In this document: positions 7,451 to 15,132 of the stretch, piece by piece
Layout of the letters: the number at the start of each line of letters is the position of its first letter
Position numbering within the stretch: the stretch's first letter is position 1
NCBI GenBank assembly: GCA_020026285.1
Contig: JAHHQS010000096.1
Coordinates: 1 to 15,155 of the forward strand
DNA length: 15,155 bases
Direction of reading: 5' to 3'
Source: Parabacteroides sp.
GTDB taxonomy: Bacteria > Bacteroidota > Bacteroidia > Bacteroidales > Tannerellaceae
Notes under the pieces: model-generated
Databases searched by the model: none
What the model was told of the DNA's origin: nothing
Seen by the model: only the letters and a program-made list of their open reading frames with translations
Made by a program: the position numbers and the translations under genes

Positions 7451-10400
7451 TCATTTAATATCTATCAGTTTGATTAATTGATTAATTTTTTCTTGAATAA
7501 CACGTCCTTCATTGTCTAAGAGACCATCTATCTCACGTGTCGCATCGATTGTTGGAGATGACAACTGCAGCATATTTACAGTAATCAAAGAACAACCAAG
7601 CCTTTTTAATTTCTTACGACGTTTCTCAGTGGTCGACAAATCATTAGACTTGTCCCTGTGTTCTGATTCTGGTCTCATGTTTTTGACATCGAACGCGATT
7701 CTATACTTACCATTTTCGTCGCAAATGATAAAATCAGCCAGCTCGTAATCTTTCCCCTCAAGATGAGTGAAAGAGTCTTCCGTACATTTTGTATAAGAGA
7801 GAACTAGAGCCTTGAATGCCTCTTCACCTATTTCTCCTGCATAATCAGTCGCTAAAATCTCAGGATGAAGAATATAGTCACCATCCTTCCAATCTGTTGC
7901 ATAACCATTCTTCTCAAAATGAGTTCGTATGATATCGTTTTTCATAAAAACGTCCAGTCGTACAGATTGGGGTGAGATAGGTGAGGGGTAAGCTTTTCCT
8001 TTACCTTGTGGACAAATCCTTTTCTTGTCATCGTATGAAAAGAAGTATTCATTCTTTTCATTGCGCTTCCATTTACCATAGCATTTTGAAATAAATGTCA
8101 ATCTCTTGTCCTCGTTACATAACTCATTAAAATCCGATATTACAGGTTTGCGAATGATAGTCTGTTTGTAGCTTTGGTTCATTTCCTGACTGATCTTGAC
8201 AGAAAAAGGAATCTCTACATTTTCCTCTTCGTCAACGTCATAATCATCATCATCAGATTTTTTAGGCGTAAATCTTAAAGCTAATCTTCTGACCTGTTCC
8301 AAACAGTTATGTGCATAATTGGCATCATTACACAATATCACTTCTTCAGGGTCACCGATTTCTTTATCTTGTCCTGGATGACTGATGATGAATTCAGCTA
8401 AAGACTTGAATTCTTTCGTAAGTGATTTTTCAAGATTCGCATGTTTAAAGTATCTGCTCATGCTGTCATCATATAGGATATATGTGGTCCGTGGCTTGTT
8501 TCGGGTTCTGCATAGACGGCCTACTGCCTGTTCAACAATGGTTTGTGCCCAGGATGCTTTATCCAATACAATGCCCAGGTTATTCTTATCACCGAAATAG
8601 AATTGCCCTGACAGTGCCTGCAAAAGCCAGCGAGCAATTTCTGATTTGGATAGAGCACCTCGTTCATGCAGCATCATTAAGGACTGCATGGCATTATAAA
8701 GGCTTTTTTCAAAATCAGACTCAGACATGCCATCATTCATCATGAGGTATGCCGTAGGAGACTGTAAGAAAATGGCATCCCAGTCTTTCTTCAGCTCACC
8801 TTCTTCCTTTTCCCAGTTATCTCCTGCCAAATAATCCAATCCATCGGGTATTGAGTATTGCATATTGGCTCCAGCTTTGAAACTGCCATATGCAGAGACT
8901 AACATCAACTTTTCTTCTTTGTCGCTGCTCAAACGAGCCAATATGTTTTCTTCCACATCTTTCCATTCTTTTGAAATACAGATATGTGGATTATCCCATT
9001 TCCCTGGTAGCTCATCTTCAAGAGGTTCTTTCATGTCCTTGTACGAACCATCAATCAGAGAACTAATGATGTGTATCTGTACTCTGTCTTTGTCTCCAGT
9101 TCTGTTTTGGAAGAACAGCATACTATGTATATCATCGTGTGTTATAAACCAGTGGTATGCCTCTATGAATTGAAATATTTTATAGAGCTCATATGATATC
9201 TGACCATTTTTGTCGGATTTTTCTTTACGTAATTTATGTAACGTAAGTTTAAACCACTTATCTACCATACAGTTATTTATAGTATCTTGGCAGAACATGT
9301 TTTTATATTTGTCAGGCAGTTTACATCGGCTGGACATTACATCACTTATTATTAGTTGAGATATGGGTACAACTTCGACCCGATGGCCCTTTGGATATGT
9401 CTTTTCAACCAATTTATCGAATTGTTCACGATCGTTTTCCGATAGACCAAAGACCTTGTCACTGACTGACTGTTGGATGTATTTGATATCAAAATTGCTG
9501 ATTACAGAATTACTTGAGGCCGTTGCGGAACATAAAACAATAGAGGTAGTACCTGAATTCAATAAATCTAACAAGATCTTTTCTGGCGTTGTAGTAATCT
9601 CTCTGCATGTTAGCCTTACTCTATGTTGGTTGTCCAATTCATCCACTTCTTCCTGGTATAATTGGAATCCCTGAGTATATACCGTATAATCAGGATACTT
9701 TTTATTACCATCTTCACCCTGAATAATTACATTCTTTCGATTGACCATGAATTCGTTAAGCTGCTGCTCAAACTGATATTCAGACGTTGTTTCAAATCTG
9801 GAGAATAAGGTATGAATTTCTCTTTCTCTAGTTGGATATCCAAGAAAATGGTGAGCTGTACTCTTATTAGCTGCGGTATCATTGGTCTCAGCTTCAAAAC
9901 GTTGTTTGCTCGTTTTCAAAGTTTGCCTTACGACTTTACCGAGTTCTGATTTTATGGATGTTGTATTACTTAAAATCATGGATAAGAATCTATCCATAGG
10001 TACGATCTTAGAATAGATCTTTTTGAGTTGTTCGTCATCTTTAGCATGAATGAGCTTGAAATCCCTGCCACCTTTTTTGTAGCAGATGTACGAATTCGGC
10101 TTATCCTTTCTTTGACGAATATTCAATTTCATGGTTGGTCCACAAAAGAAGACACCACGTCTGAAATTTTCGAGTTCTTCCAAATCATCAAGGAATATAT
10201 TTTTATAAGCCTGAGTATCTCCCAGAACAGCTTTCCAACGGCAATTGGTTACTTTTTGAGCTTGTGCAATGGCATTGTCCAAAAGTTCCTTATGGTATTC
10301 ACTAGAAAGTTCTTCAGGTGAATCTATAAGAGTTTTATACTGTAAATATCCATTATAGCCTCGTCCAAATCGTTTTTGTCCACCAGCCTTATCTATTGCC

Positions 10401-11227
10401 TGATCAATAATTACATTTCTCATGGCCGTTGCAGCTTGATCAGACTCATCGAATAGAATAAGAGTCTTCTTTTTTTTATCTGCAAAATCCGAGAGGAATA
10501 TTTTCTCGTCAAGAATAGGATCAATACCATACATGGCCTTATGTACAGTCATTAAGACTATTTTCTTGTTTTTATATTCAACTTGTGGATAAACCTTACT
10601 TAAATTAGGAAATAGAGACAGTAACTTCTCGAGCGTAATTCTTTTCTTATGGTTTGCCTTTAGATACATCTTTTTGAAAGTCTCCAAAAAAGCTTTGATA
10701 TTCTTACGAAGATTTGCCTCCGCATCTTCTATTTGTTTTAAGATGTAATCATTATCGCTCTTTTTACCGCTATCATTATATGTCTTACACAGGCTGTACA
10801 GACCGTTACAAATTTTCTTTACCTCTGAATACTTATTCTTTAGGTTACTGGATTGTTGGTTGTCGAATGAATCAATCTGACTTTTCATATCATCCAAAAG
10901 CTGATTGAGGTAATTTTCATTCACCGCTTTTAAGATTACTTCTCTATTATTTTCAATGAGAATCTTATCTTCAGGCTTGATTAGACTTTTATCTGAGGTG
11001 ATAAACTTCTCAATATCATGATTCATTCCATCAACAAGTTTATTCTGAACACAAAGAATTACTATCTTGTCAAAGTATTCAGGATAGAACTCGCAGGTAA
11101 GTTTACCTATAGTATAAGATTTACCTCCACCTGTTGCTAAATCGCAGATGTGTAACCCTGGTTTATTATATTGTTTGAAGATGTTTTCAACGTGTTGGCT
11201 TAATTGTTCCTTATAACTTATATTCAT
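7451..11227 (-). CDS. Helicase fused to C-terminal PD-(D/E)XK nuclease
   Basis: A 1258-residue protein. Helicase motifs in order: Walker A ATGGGKSY (31-38), motif II DESD (260-263, within LILFDESDQAA), motif III-like VLCSATAS (564-571), motif V-like SAYGSFKAGANMQY (778-791) and motif VI EQAVGRLCR (899-907). Over 200 residues separate Walker A from motif II; they include helical, Lys-rich sequence and four cysteines (residues 45, 59, 140, 147). DinG/XPD-like helicases also have a large insert here, but I do not see a clear iron-sulfur pattern. An acidic linker DDDDYDVDEEE (992-1002) precedes the nuclease domain: GEIGEEAF helix (1131-1138), then ADFIICD with Asp1165 and FDVKN with Asp1180 and Lys1182, a full PD-D-x-K set. 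The product is therefore predicted to unwind and cut nucleic acid. It is the first gene of an operon with the 664-residue protein. The ATG at 11227 follows an A/T-rich leader with no Shine-Dalgarno. Confidence 0.93.
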   Translation of the reverse strand: MNISYKEQLSQHVENIFKQYNKPGLHICDLATGGGKSYTIGKLTCEFYPEYFDKIVILCVQNKLVDGMNHDIEKFITSDKSLIKPEDKILIENNREVILKAVNENYLNQLLDDMKSQIDSFDNQQSSNLKNKYSEVKKICNGLYSLCKTYNDSGKKSDNDYILKQIEDAEANLRKNIKAFLETFKKMYLKANHKKRITLEKLLSLFPNLSKVYPQVEYKNKKIVLMTVHKAMYGIDPILDEKIFLSDFADKKKKTLILFDESDQAATAMRNVIIDQAIDKAGGQKRFGRGYNGYLQYKTLIDSPEELSSEYHKELLDNAIAQAQKVTNCRWKAVLGDTQAYKNIFLDDLEELENFRRGVFFCGPTMKLNIRQRKDKPNSYICYKKGGRDFKLIHAKDDEQLKKIYSKIVPMDRFLSMILSNTTSIKSELGKVVRQTLKTSKQRFEAETNDTAANKSTAHHFLGYPTREREIHTLFSRFETTSEYQFEQQLNEFMVNRKNVIIQGEDGNKKYPDYTVYTQGFQLYQEEVDELDNQHRVRLTCREITTTPEKILLDLLNSGTTSIVLCSATASSNSVISNFDIKYIQQSVSDKVFGLSENDREQFDKLVEKTYPKGHRVEVVPISQLIISDVMSSRCKLPDKYKNMFCQDTINNCMVDKWFKLTLHKLRKEKSDKNGQISYELYKIFQFIEAYHWFITHDDIHSMLFFQNRTGDKDRVQIHIISSLIDGSYKDMKEPLEDELPGKWDNPHICISKEWKDVEENILARLSSDKEEKLMLVSAYGSFKAGANMQYSIPDGLDYLAGDNWEKEEGELKKDWDAIFLQSPTAYLMMNDGMSESDFEKSLYNAMQSLMMLHERGALSKSEIARWLLQALSGQFYFGDKNNLGIVLDKASWAQTIVEQAVGRLCRTRNKPRTTYILYDDSMSRYFKHANLEKSLTKEFKSLAEFIISHPGQDKEIGDPEEVILCNDANYAHNCLEQVRRLALRFTPKKSDDDDYDVDEEENVEIPFSVKISQEMNQSYKQTIIRKPVISDFNELCNEDKRLTFISKCYGKWKRNEKNEYFFSYDDKKRICPQGKGKAYPSPISPQSVRLDVFMKNDIIRTHFEKNGYATDWKDGDYILHPEILATDYAGEIGEEAFKALVLSYTKCTEDSFTHLEGKDYELADFIICDENGKYRIAFDVKNMRPESEHRDKSNDLSTTEKRRKKLKRLGCSLITVNMLQLSSPTIDATREIDGLLDNEGRVIQEKINQLIKLIDIK

Positions 11228-11257
11228 AATTGTATTTTCAATTAAAAATAATTACTG

Positions 11258-11272
11258 GCCAAGAGAATTGGC
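11258..11272. other. Small hairpin in the helicase-operon leader
   Basis: GCCAA and TTGGC pair perfectly across a 5-nt loop, 31-45 nt upstream of the helicase start codon inside the predicted leader. It may influence translation; it is short enough to arise by chance. Confidence 0.25.
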
Positions 11273-11376
11273 ATTATGTAAGTGGAACATTCTTTTAGGT
11301 TTGCACTTGTGTATACATAGTATTTGTGCCGCATTTAAAGTGTTTCCACCACTTTTAATGATTAATATTATCAATG

Positions 11377-11408
11377 CAAATGTAATCAGTTTTTCTTCAC
11401 TTAACAAA
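11377..11408 (-). promoter_or_regulatory. Predicted promoter of the helicase-nuclease operon
   Basis: On the minus strand, TACATTTG (complement of 11377-11384) matches the -7 pattern TAnnTTTG. TTTG (complement of 11405-11408) lies 20 bp upstream, the usual -33 spacing. Transcription would start near 11371, leaving a leader of about 140 nt. The -33 site lies next to the repeats at 11417-11475, so a protein bound there could affect both divergent promoters. Confidence 0.6.
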
Positions 11409-11416
11409 TAAATCAA

Positions 11417-11475
11417 ATATCAAATTGATATATACACCAATTGTTGGGTTGATATATATACCATGAAATTGTTGG
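11417..11475. promoter_or_regulatory. Tandem imperfect repeats, candidate operator between divergent operons
   Basis: Two adjacent copies of a unit beginning TTGATATATA and ending ATTGTTGG occupy 11424-11447 and 11448-11475; the second has a few extra bases before ATTGTTGG. A near-palindrome ATATCAAATTGATAT (11417-11431) overlaps the first copy. The repeats lie between the two divergent promoters, just upstream of the regulator's -7 element. They are a natural binding site for the XRE protein encoded next door, which would give autoregulation and possibly control of the helicase operon. Binding is inference. Confidence 0.45.
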
Positions 11476-11494
11476 TGATATCCTACGATTCTAT

Positions 11495-11502
11495 TATATT
11501 TG
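11495..11502 (+). promoter_or_regulatory. Predicted -7 element of the XRE regulator promoter
   Basis: TATATTTG is an exact match to TAnnTTTG, located 27 bp before the ATG at 11529. A TTG within the repeat unit GTTGG, about 20-23 bp upstream, is the likely -33 element, which would place the candidate operator directly over the promoter. Confidence 0.5.
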
Positions 11503-11528
11503 CAGTCTAATCATTACAGAGTTTGAAT

Positions 11529-12038
11529 ATGAAGAGCGAAATTCACGGCAATACACAAACTAAGGTAAAGTTCATCAGTGAAAGGCAAGCAAAGGTCGTT
11601 TTACCTGATGGGAATACCTATATTATTGGGTTTTGTACGCCTTTCAATTATTTAGCTGGCCCTCATTTCATACGTCTTACTGAATGGCTTTTTGATTTCC
11701 ATTTGTGGTGTACCAAAGATCCGATAAATGTTGCTGTCAGAAACATCAACAGTGATTTGTATAGGGATGAATATGAAATGATTTTCTTTATTATTCCTGA
11801 ACAAGATAAATTGGATGAGAGAAAAAGGATAGGGGACAGAATCAAAGAATTGAGAAAGAAGAAAAATATTGACGCTAAGGAGTTGGCCCAGAGAATCGGT
11901 ATTGACGCATCCAATCTGAGTCGAATAGAACTTGGTAAATATTCTGTCGGTCTTGATGTCCTAACAAAAATAGCTAATGCACTAGATGCGAGAGTGAAAC
12001 TTGTAGAAAATCCCCCTTCTGAATCCTCTGTTAAGTGA
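11529..12038 (+). CDS. XRE-family helix-turn-helix regulator with N-terminal beta-rich domain
   Basis: A protein of 169 residues from the ATG at 11529; a TTG at 11523 would add two residues but ATG is preferred. Residues 1-90 are a beta-rich region of unassigned family containing AKVVLPDGNTYIIGF and LFDFHLWCTKDP. Residues 100-158 are a typical XRE helix-turn-helix: IGDRIKELRKKKNIDAKELA, then QRIGIDASNLSRIELGKYS, then VLTKIANALDARV. The arrangement resembles regulators that sit beside restriction or defence genes, and here it stands divergent from the helicase operon and 45 bp before the DUF4268 gene. Likely role: repressing its own promoter and possibly the divergent one, with the N-terminal domain sensing a signal or mediating oligomerisation. 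Confidence 0.88.
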   Translation: MKSEIHGNTQTKVKFISERQAKVVLPDGNTYIIGFCTPFNYLAGPHFIRLTEWLFDFHLWCTKDPINVAVRNINSDLYRDEYEMIFFIIPEQDKLDERKRIGDRIKELRKKKNIDAKELAQRIGIDASNLSRIELGKYSVGLDVLTKIANALDARVKLVENPPSESSVK

Positions 12039-12083
12039 GACTCAAAATAATAAATAAATCGTAAACACCTTGAATTAATATTT

Positions 12084-13043
12084 ATGGCAAATTCTATCAA
12101 ATTATCGAAAATAACCAAGCTAGCGTTACGGGATTGTTGGCAAAATGAAGCGACTGATTTTACGCCATGGTTAGCACAGGAAGAAAATATTGCACTACTC
12201 GCAGAAGCTCTAGGCTTAAATGAGCTTGAAGTCAAAGCACAAGAAGAGCATGTCGGTCCTTTTAGGGCAGATATATTGTGTGTGGATCCAGGAACTGACA
12301 AACTTGTTTTAATCGAAAATCAACTGGAGAAGACAGATCACAATCATTTAGGACAAATTCTTACTTATGCAGCAGGTCTTGATGCTGTTACTATTATTTG
12401 GATAGCAGAAAGATTTACAGAGGAACATCGTGCTGCAATAGACTGGTTGAACAGTATTACTGACAAGGAATTTAATTTTTTCGGAATAGAAATAGGATTA
12501 ATAAAAATAGGAGACAGTCCTGCTGCTCCAATTTTCAATGTCATAGCTAAACCTAATGGATGGTCTAAGAATGTCAAGTCGTCTTCTCAGTCTTCCAATG
12601 ACAATCATACAGAAGTTGAAATTTCCAGATATGAATTTTGGTCAGCCTTTTGTGACTATATGAATAATAATCCTTCTAAAAAATTCAGAACTCAATCGCC
12701 TTCCTACGATCATTGGCTCAATATCGCTATTGGAAAGTCTAATTACCAAATTTGCTTACTATTGAATTACCGAGAACAAAAAATAACGGTACAATTATAT
12801 ATTGGTGATGACTTGGATAAAACTTCATTTGACAAACTTTCCGAATACAGGGAAAAAGCAAAGGTAGCAATCGGACAACCGCTCGAATGGAGAAGATTGG
12901 AAGGTAAAAAGACTTCAACTGTCGATTTATATAGAAAATGTGATTATACGGATAAATCCAAACAACCAGAATTATTTGAATGGTTTAGAGATTACACTGA
13001 AAAGTTTGTAGATTTCTTCAAACCGATAATCAAACGGATGTAA
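12084..13043 (+). CDS. DUF4268 protein with PD-(D/E)XK-like N-terminal half
   Basis: A 319-residue protein. Residues 50-125 carry the pattern I know from DUF4268 proteins: VGPFRADILCVD (Asp63), LVLIENQLEKTDHNHLG (Glu78, Gln80, His88) and LTYAAGLDAVTIIWIAERF, followed by EHRAAIDWLN. This is a PD-(D/E)XK nuclease-like core in which the usual Lys is replaced by Gln (E-N-Q), a substitution seen in active and inactive members of the fold. Residues 180-319 are the C-terminal DUF4268 domain (SRYEFWSAFCDYM ... LNIAIGKS ... LEWRRLEG). It lies 45 bp after the XRE gene, probably in the same transcript. Such proteins are common in restriction and defence islands. The target is unknown, and catalysis is not certain. 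Confidence 0.9.
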   Translation: MANSIKLSKITKLALRDCWQNEATDFTPWLAQEENIALLAEALGLNELEVKAQEEHVGPFRADILCVDPGTDKLVLIENQLEKTDHNHLGQILTYAAGLDAVTIIWIAERFTEEHRAAIDWLNSITDKEFNFFGIEIGLIKIGDSPAAPIFNVIAKPNGWSKNVKSSSQSSNDNHTEVEISRYEFWSAFCDYMNNNPSKKFRTQSPSYDHWLNIAIGKSNYQICLLLNYREQKITVQLYIGDDLDKTSFDKLSEYREKAKVAIGQPLEWRRLEGKKTSTVDLYRKCDYTDKSKQPELFEWFRDYTEKFVDFFKPIIKRM

Positions 13044-13266
13044 GACTTTTAAACATTAAGAGAAAAAAGGATTGCTTATCTCTCTTAAAGACTTATTGTA
13101 TCGCTCAAAATTTTAATCAAGAAGATTTTGATAATGTTGCTATCAGTATGTTTCAGAATTTCAGTATTAAGAAAATTGAATCATACAATTACAAAGAAAG
13201 GAAAGTTGAAAACAGGTTTTCAGAGATTGAATTCGATCTTTACAATAAGAGAAAAGATGAGTTGTA
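13044..13266 (+). pseudogene. Orphan C-terminal coding tail downstream of the DUF4268 gene
   Basis: A plus-strand frame different from the DUF4268 gene is open across the stop at 13041-13043 and ends at TAA 13264-13266. It reads like protein: DCLSLLKTYCIAQNFNQED, then MFQNFSIKKIESYNYKERK, then FSEIEFDLYNKRKDEL. The only in-frame ATG is at 13150-13152. It may be the tail of a second gene lost by deletion, or a distinct small protein using a non-ATG start. Family not recognised. Confidence 0.35.
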
Positions 13267-13409
13267 ACTTATAGTTTTTAGACAAAAAATAAAGACTGTA
13301 ATTTAACCCAAAGAACCAATCAGTGTACATAAGGATTCTGATGTTGAAAATAAATTTAAATATATTCAAAAAAACAGTACCTTAGTATTGGATAAGAAAA
13401 AAATAGAAT
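13267..13409. other. Intergenic region before the AbiEii-like gene
   Basis: AT-rich DNA without a gene. A weak -7-like site TAGTATTG (13383-13390, one mismatch to TAnnTTTG) lies 20 bp before the AbiEii start. No -33 match and no copy of the palindrome found at the antitoxin promoter are visible here. Confidence 0.4.
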
Positions 13410-14297
13410 ATGAAAGATATAAACGAAATAAAAAGATGCACACTCCAGGCAATGATGAAAGATGAATTGCTTATGCAGGGACTGGTGCTGAAAGGAGGAA
13501 ACGCTTTACAGTTGGCATACGACATAACCAATAGAGGGTCAATAGATATAGACTTCTCGATGGAAAATGAGTTTAAAGACAAAGATTTTGAAAGACTATC
13601 AAGAGTTTTTGATAAAAACTTGAATGAAGAGTTTTCTGAAATAGGTTTAGTTGCTTACGATGTCAAGTTTAAAAAGAAACCAAAAACAGGTTCCATCCCG
13701 GAATGGAGAGGTTATAATTTAGAATTCAAGCTTATAGAACGTGAAAAGTTCGATAAGTACGGAGATGATATAGAAGCTAAAAGAAGAAATGCTATCAAAA
13801 TAAATGATTTGACACAGGAAACCAAATACACGGTAGATATAAGTTCATACGAATATGTAGATAAGGCGGTAAAAAAGGATATAGACGGACTGATTTTAAG
13901 AGTCTATACTCCAGAAATGATTTTAATTGAGAAAATAAGAGCTCTTTGTCAGAGCATGCCTAAATACAAGGAAATTGTAACCAGCGCAAAACCTAAAAAA
14001 AGAGCAAGAGATCTCTATGATATATGGATGATACACCAGCACTTCAAAGATTTAAACCTGACAGAAGAGTTGTTTAAAAATATATTTGCCGCCAAACGTG
14101 TCCCTCTCAGTTATCTTGATAACTTTGAAATACTAAGAGAGCAAAACAGGGAAGACTGGGAGGTCGTAAAACAGACCATCAGCAATGGTGAGGAAATAAA
14201 AGATTATGACTATTATTTTGATTTTGTCAAAACACTTATAGAACCTTTCAAAATCCACGAGGATAAAAAAGATTCCAATGAGGATCAAATTCGATAA
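13410..14297 (+). CDS. abiEii: AbiEii-family nucleotidyltransferase (toxin of an AbiE-type system)
   Basis: A 295-residue protein with the family's nucleotidyltransferase motifs: LKGGNALQLAY (27-37), RGSIDIDFS (42-50, the two catalytic Asp in DID), TVDIS (142-146, third acidic residue), EMILIEKIRAL (170-180, conserved Glu and Lys) and RARDLYDIW (199-207). All key residues are present, so an active enzyme is expected. AbiEii/MenT-type toxins transfer nucleotides to RNA such as tRNA and block growth during phage infection; whether this one does so is inference. The C-terminus (KDSNEDQIR) overlaps the antitoxin gene, which runs in the opposite direction. Confidence 0.88.
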   Translation: MKDINEIKRCTLQAMMKDELLMQGLVLKGGNALQLAYDITNRGSIDIDFSMENEFKDKDFERLSRVFDKNLNEEFSEIGLVAYDVKFKKKPKTGSIPEWRGYNLEFKLIEREKFDKYGDDIEAKRRNAIKINDLTQETKYTVDISSYEYVDKAVKKDIDGLILRVYTPEMILIEKIRALCQSMPKYKEIVTSAKPKKRARDLYDIWMIHQHFKDLNLTEELFKNIFAAKRVPLSYLDNFEILREQNREDWEVVKQTISNGEEIKDYDYYFDFVKTLIEPFKIHEDKKDSNEDQIR

Positions 14298-15096
14298 ATC
14301 TCATATTATAAGTAAGATAAAATTTATGCACTTGTTTCATTTTAAGGAATGGAGCAAGTGTTTGATAATCGTACCCTGCTTTTTCCAAATAAAAGCCCAA
14401 AGCCTGATGATATGGATAAATATAATGCATCTGATTATAATAATAGACAAGTTTATCAATGTCTATTATATTCTTTGCATTGACAATCGCTTCAAGCACT
14501 TGGGTTACACCACCTGCATAAAAAGGTCTTGCAACAGAATCGAGAATAGTCCTCTCTATATCAGTAACAAAATAACAGTCACGAAATGATACTACACCAA
14601 GTCTGTTATTTGACTGACCATTTATCATGTGTAGTTTATAATTCTGTATAGTCCTTATATTTGCAGTTTGTCTCGGCTTTTTATCAAAAGCGGCATCTAT
14701 TGCTTCTTGCTTTAACGTATTATTATACTCTATATAATTGTTACGTTCATTAGTCATATATATATGCTTGGGAAGCTGTAAAGTCAAGCCATGTATTGTA
14801 ATGGCTGTATAGAAACTAAAATATGATGCTCTTGACGATGCAGCCGCCAAATCATAAATATCCGCTTTTGGTTTTGCATAAAAAGGAATAACAGACATAC
14901 GTTCATTAACAGATTTGATTTCTACAACATTACATATATTCTTTATATATTCAATAAAATCCGCAAGACGATAATTTTTAAAACCATATATATTCCTAAC
15001 CGAATGTAGCAATTCTATTATCTCTTTCTGATTAAATACATTATAATTGAAATCAGAAATCATATCTTTAATAATATGTTCGTTTTTCTTTACCAT
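14248..15096 (-). CDS. abiEi: AbiEi-type antitoxin / regulator
   Basis: A 282-residue protein. The N-terminal 60 residues contain a helical DNA-binding-like region (NQKEIIELLHSVRNIYGFKN). Next come signature stretches of the AbiEi family: ASSRASYFSFYTAITIHGL followed by QLPKHIYMTNER, then FVTDIERTILDSVARPFYAGGV with the conserved TD-x-ERT-x-x-D motif, and a C-terminal LGFYLEKAGYD region. AbiEi proteins neutralise the nucleotidyltransferase toxin and usually repress their own promoter by binding inverted repeats. The 28-bp palindrome just upstream (15105-15132) fits that role. It is convergent with abiEii, and the two 3' ends overlap by 50 bp. The start at 15096 follows an AT-rich leader. Confidence 0.85.
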   Translation of the reverse strand: MVKKNEHIIKDMISDFNYNVFNQKEIIELLHSVRNIYGFKNYRLADFIEYIKNICNVVEIKSVNERMSVIPFYAKPKADIYDLAAASSRASYFSFYTAITIHGLTLQLPKHIYMTNERNNYIEYNNTLKQEAIDAAFDKKPRQTANIRTIQNYKLHMINGQSNNRLGVVSFRDCYFVTDIERTILDSVARPFYAGGVTQVLEAIVNAKNIIDIDKLVYYYNQMHYIYPYHQALGFYLEKAGYDYQTLAPFLKMKQVHKFYLTYNMRFIEFDPHWNLFYPRGF

Positions 15097-15104
15097 TTTT
15101 TATA

Positions 15105-15132
15105 ATATAGATTTCATATATGAAATCTATAT
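15105..15132. promoter_or_regulatory. 28-bp perfect palindrome, candidate AbiEi operator
   Basis: The half-site ATATAGATTTCATA is followed directly by its exact complement, with no spacer or mismatch. It lies 8 bp upstream of the antitoxin ATG and just downstream of a -7-like TATATTTA (complement of 15134-15141). A repressor bound here would cover the transcription start region. Autorepression by AbiEi is known for the family; binding at this site is inferred. Confidence 0.65.

Noticed and set aside
8385..9674. Several plus-strand open frames of 71-103 codons
   Set aside because: All lie opposite the helicase-nuclease gene, whose motifs run continuously through this region.
10590..11110. Iron-sulfur cluster of a DinG/XPD-type helicase between Walker A and motif II
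   Set aside because: The insert is long and contains four cysteines (residues 45, 59, 140, 147), but their spacing does not form a pattern I can support as a cluster-binding site.
11663..12301. 212-codon minus-strand frame
   Set aside because: It lies opposite the XRE and DUF4268 genes, which both carry clear family motifs; its Ser/Leu-rich composition is typical of an antisense shadow.
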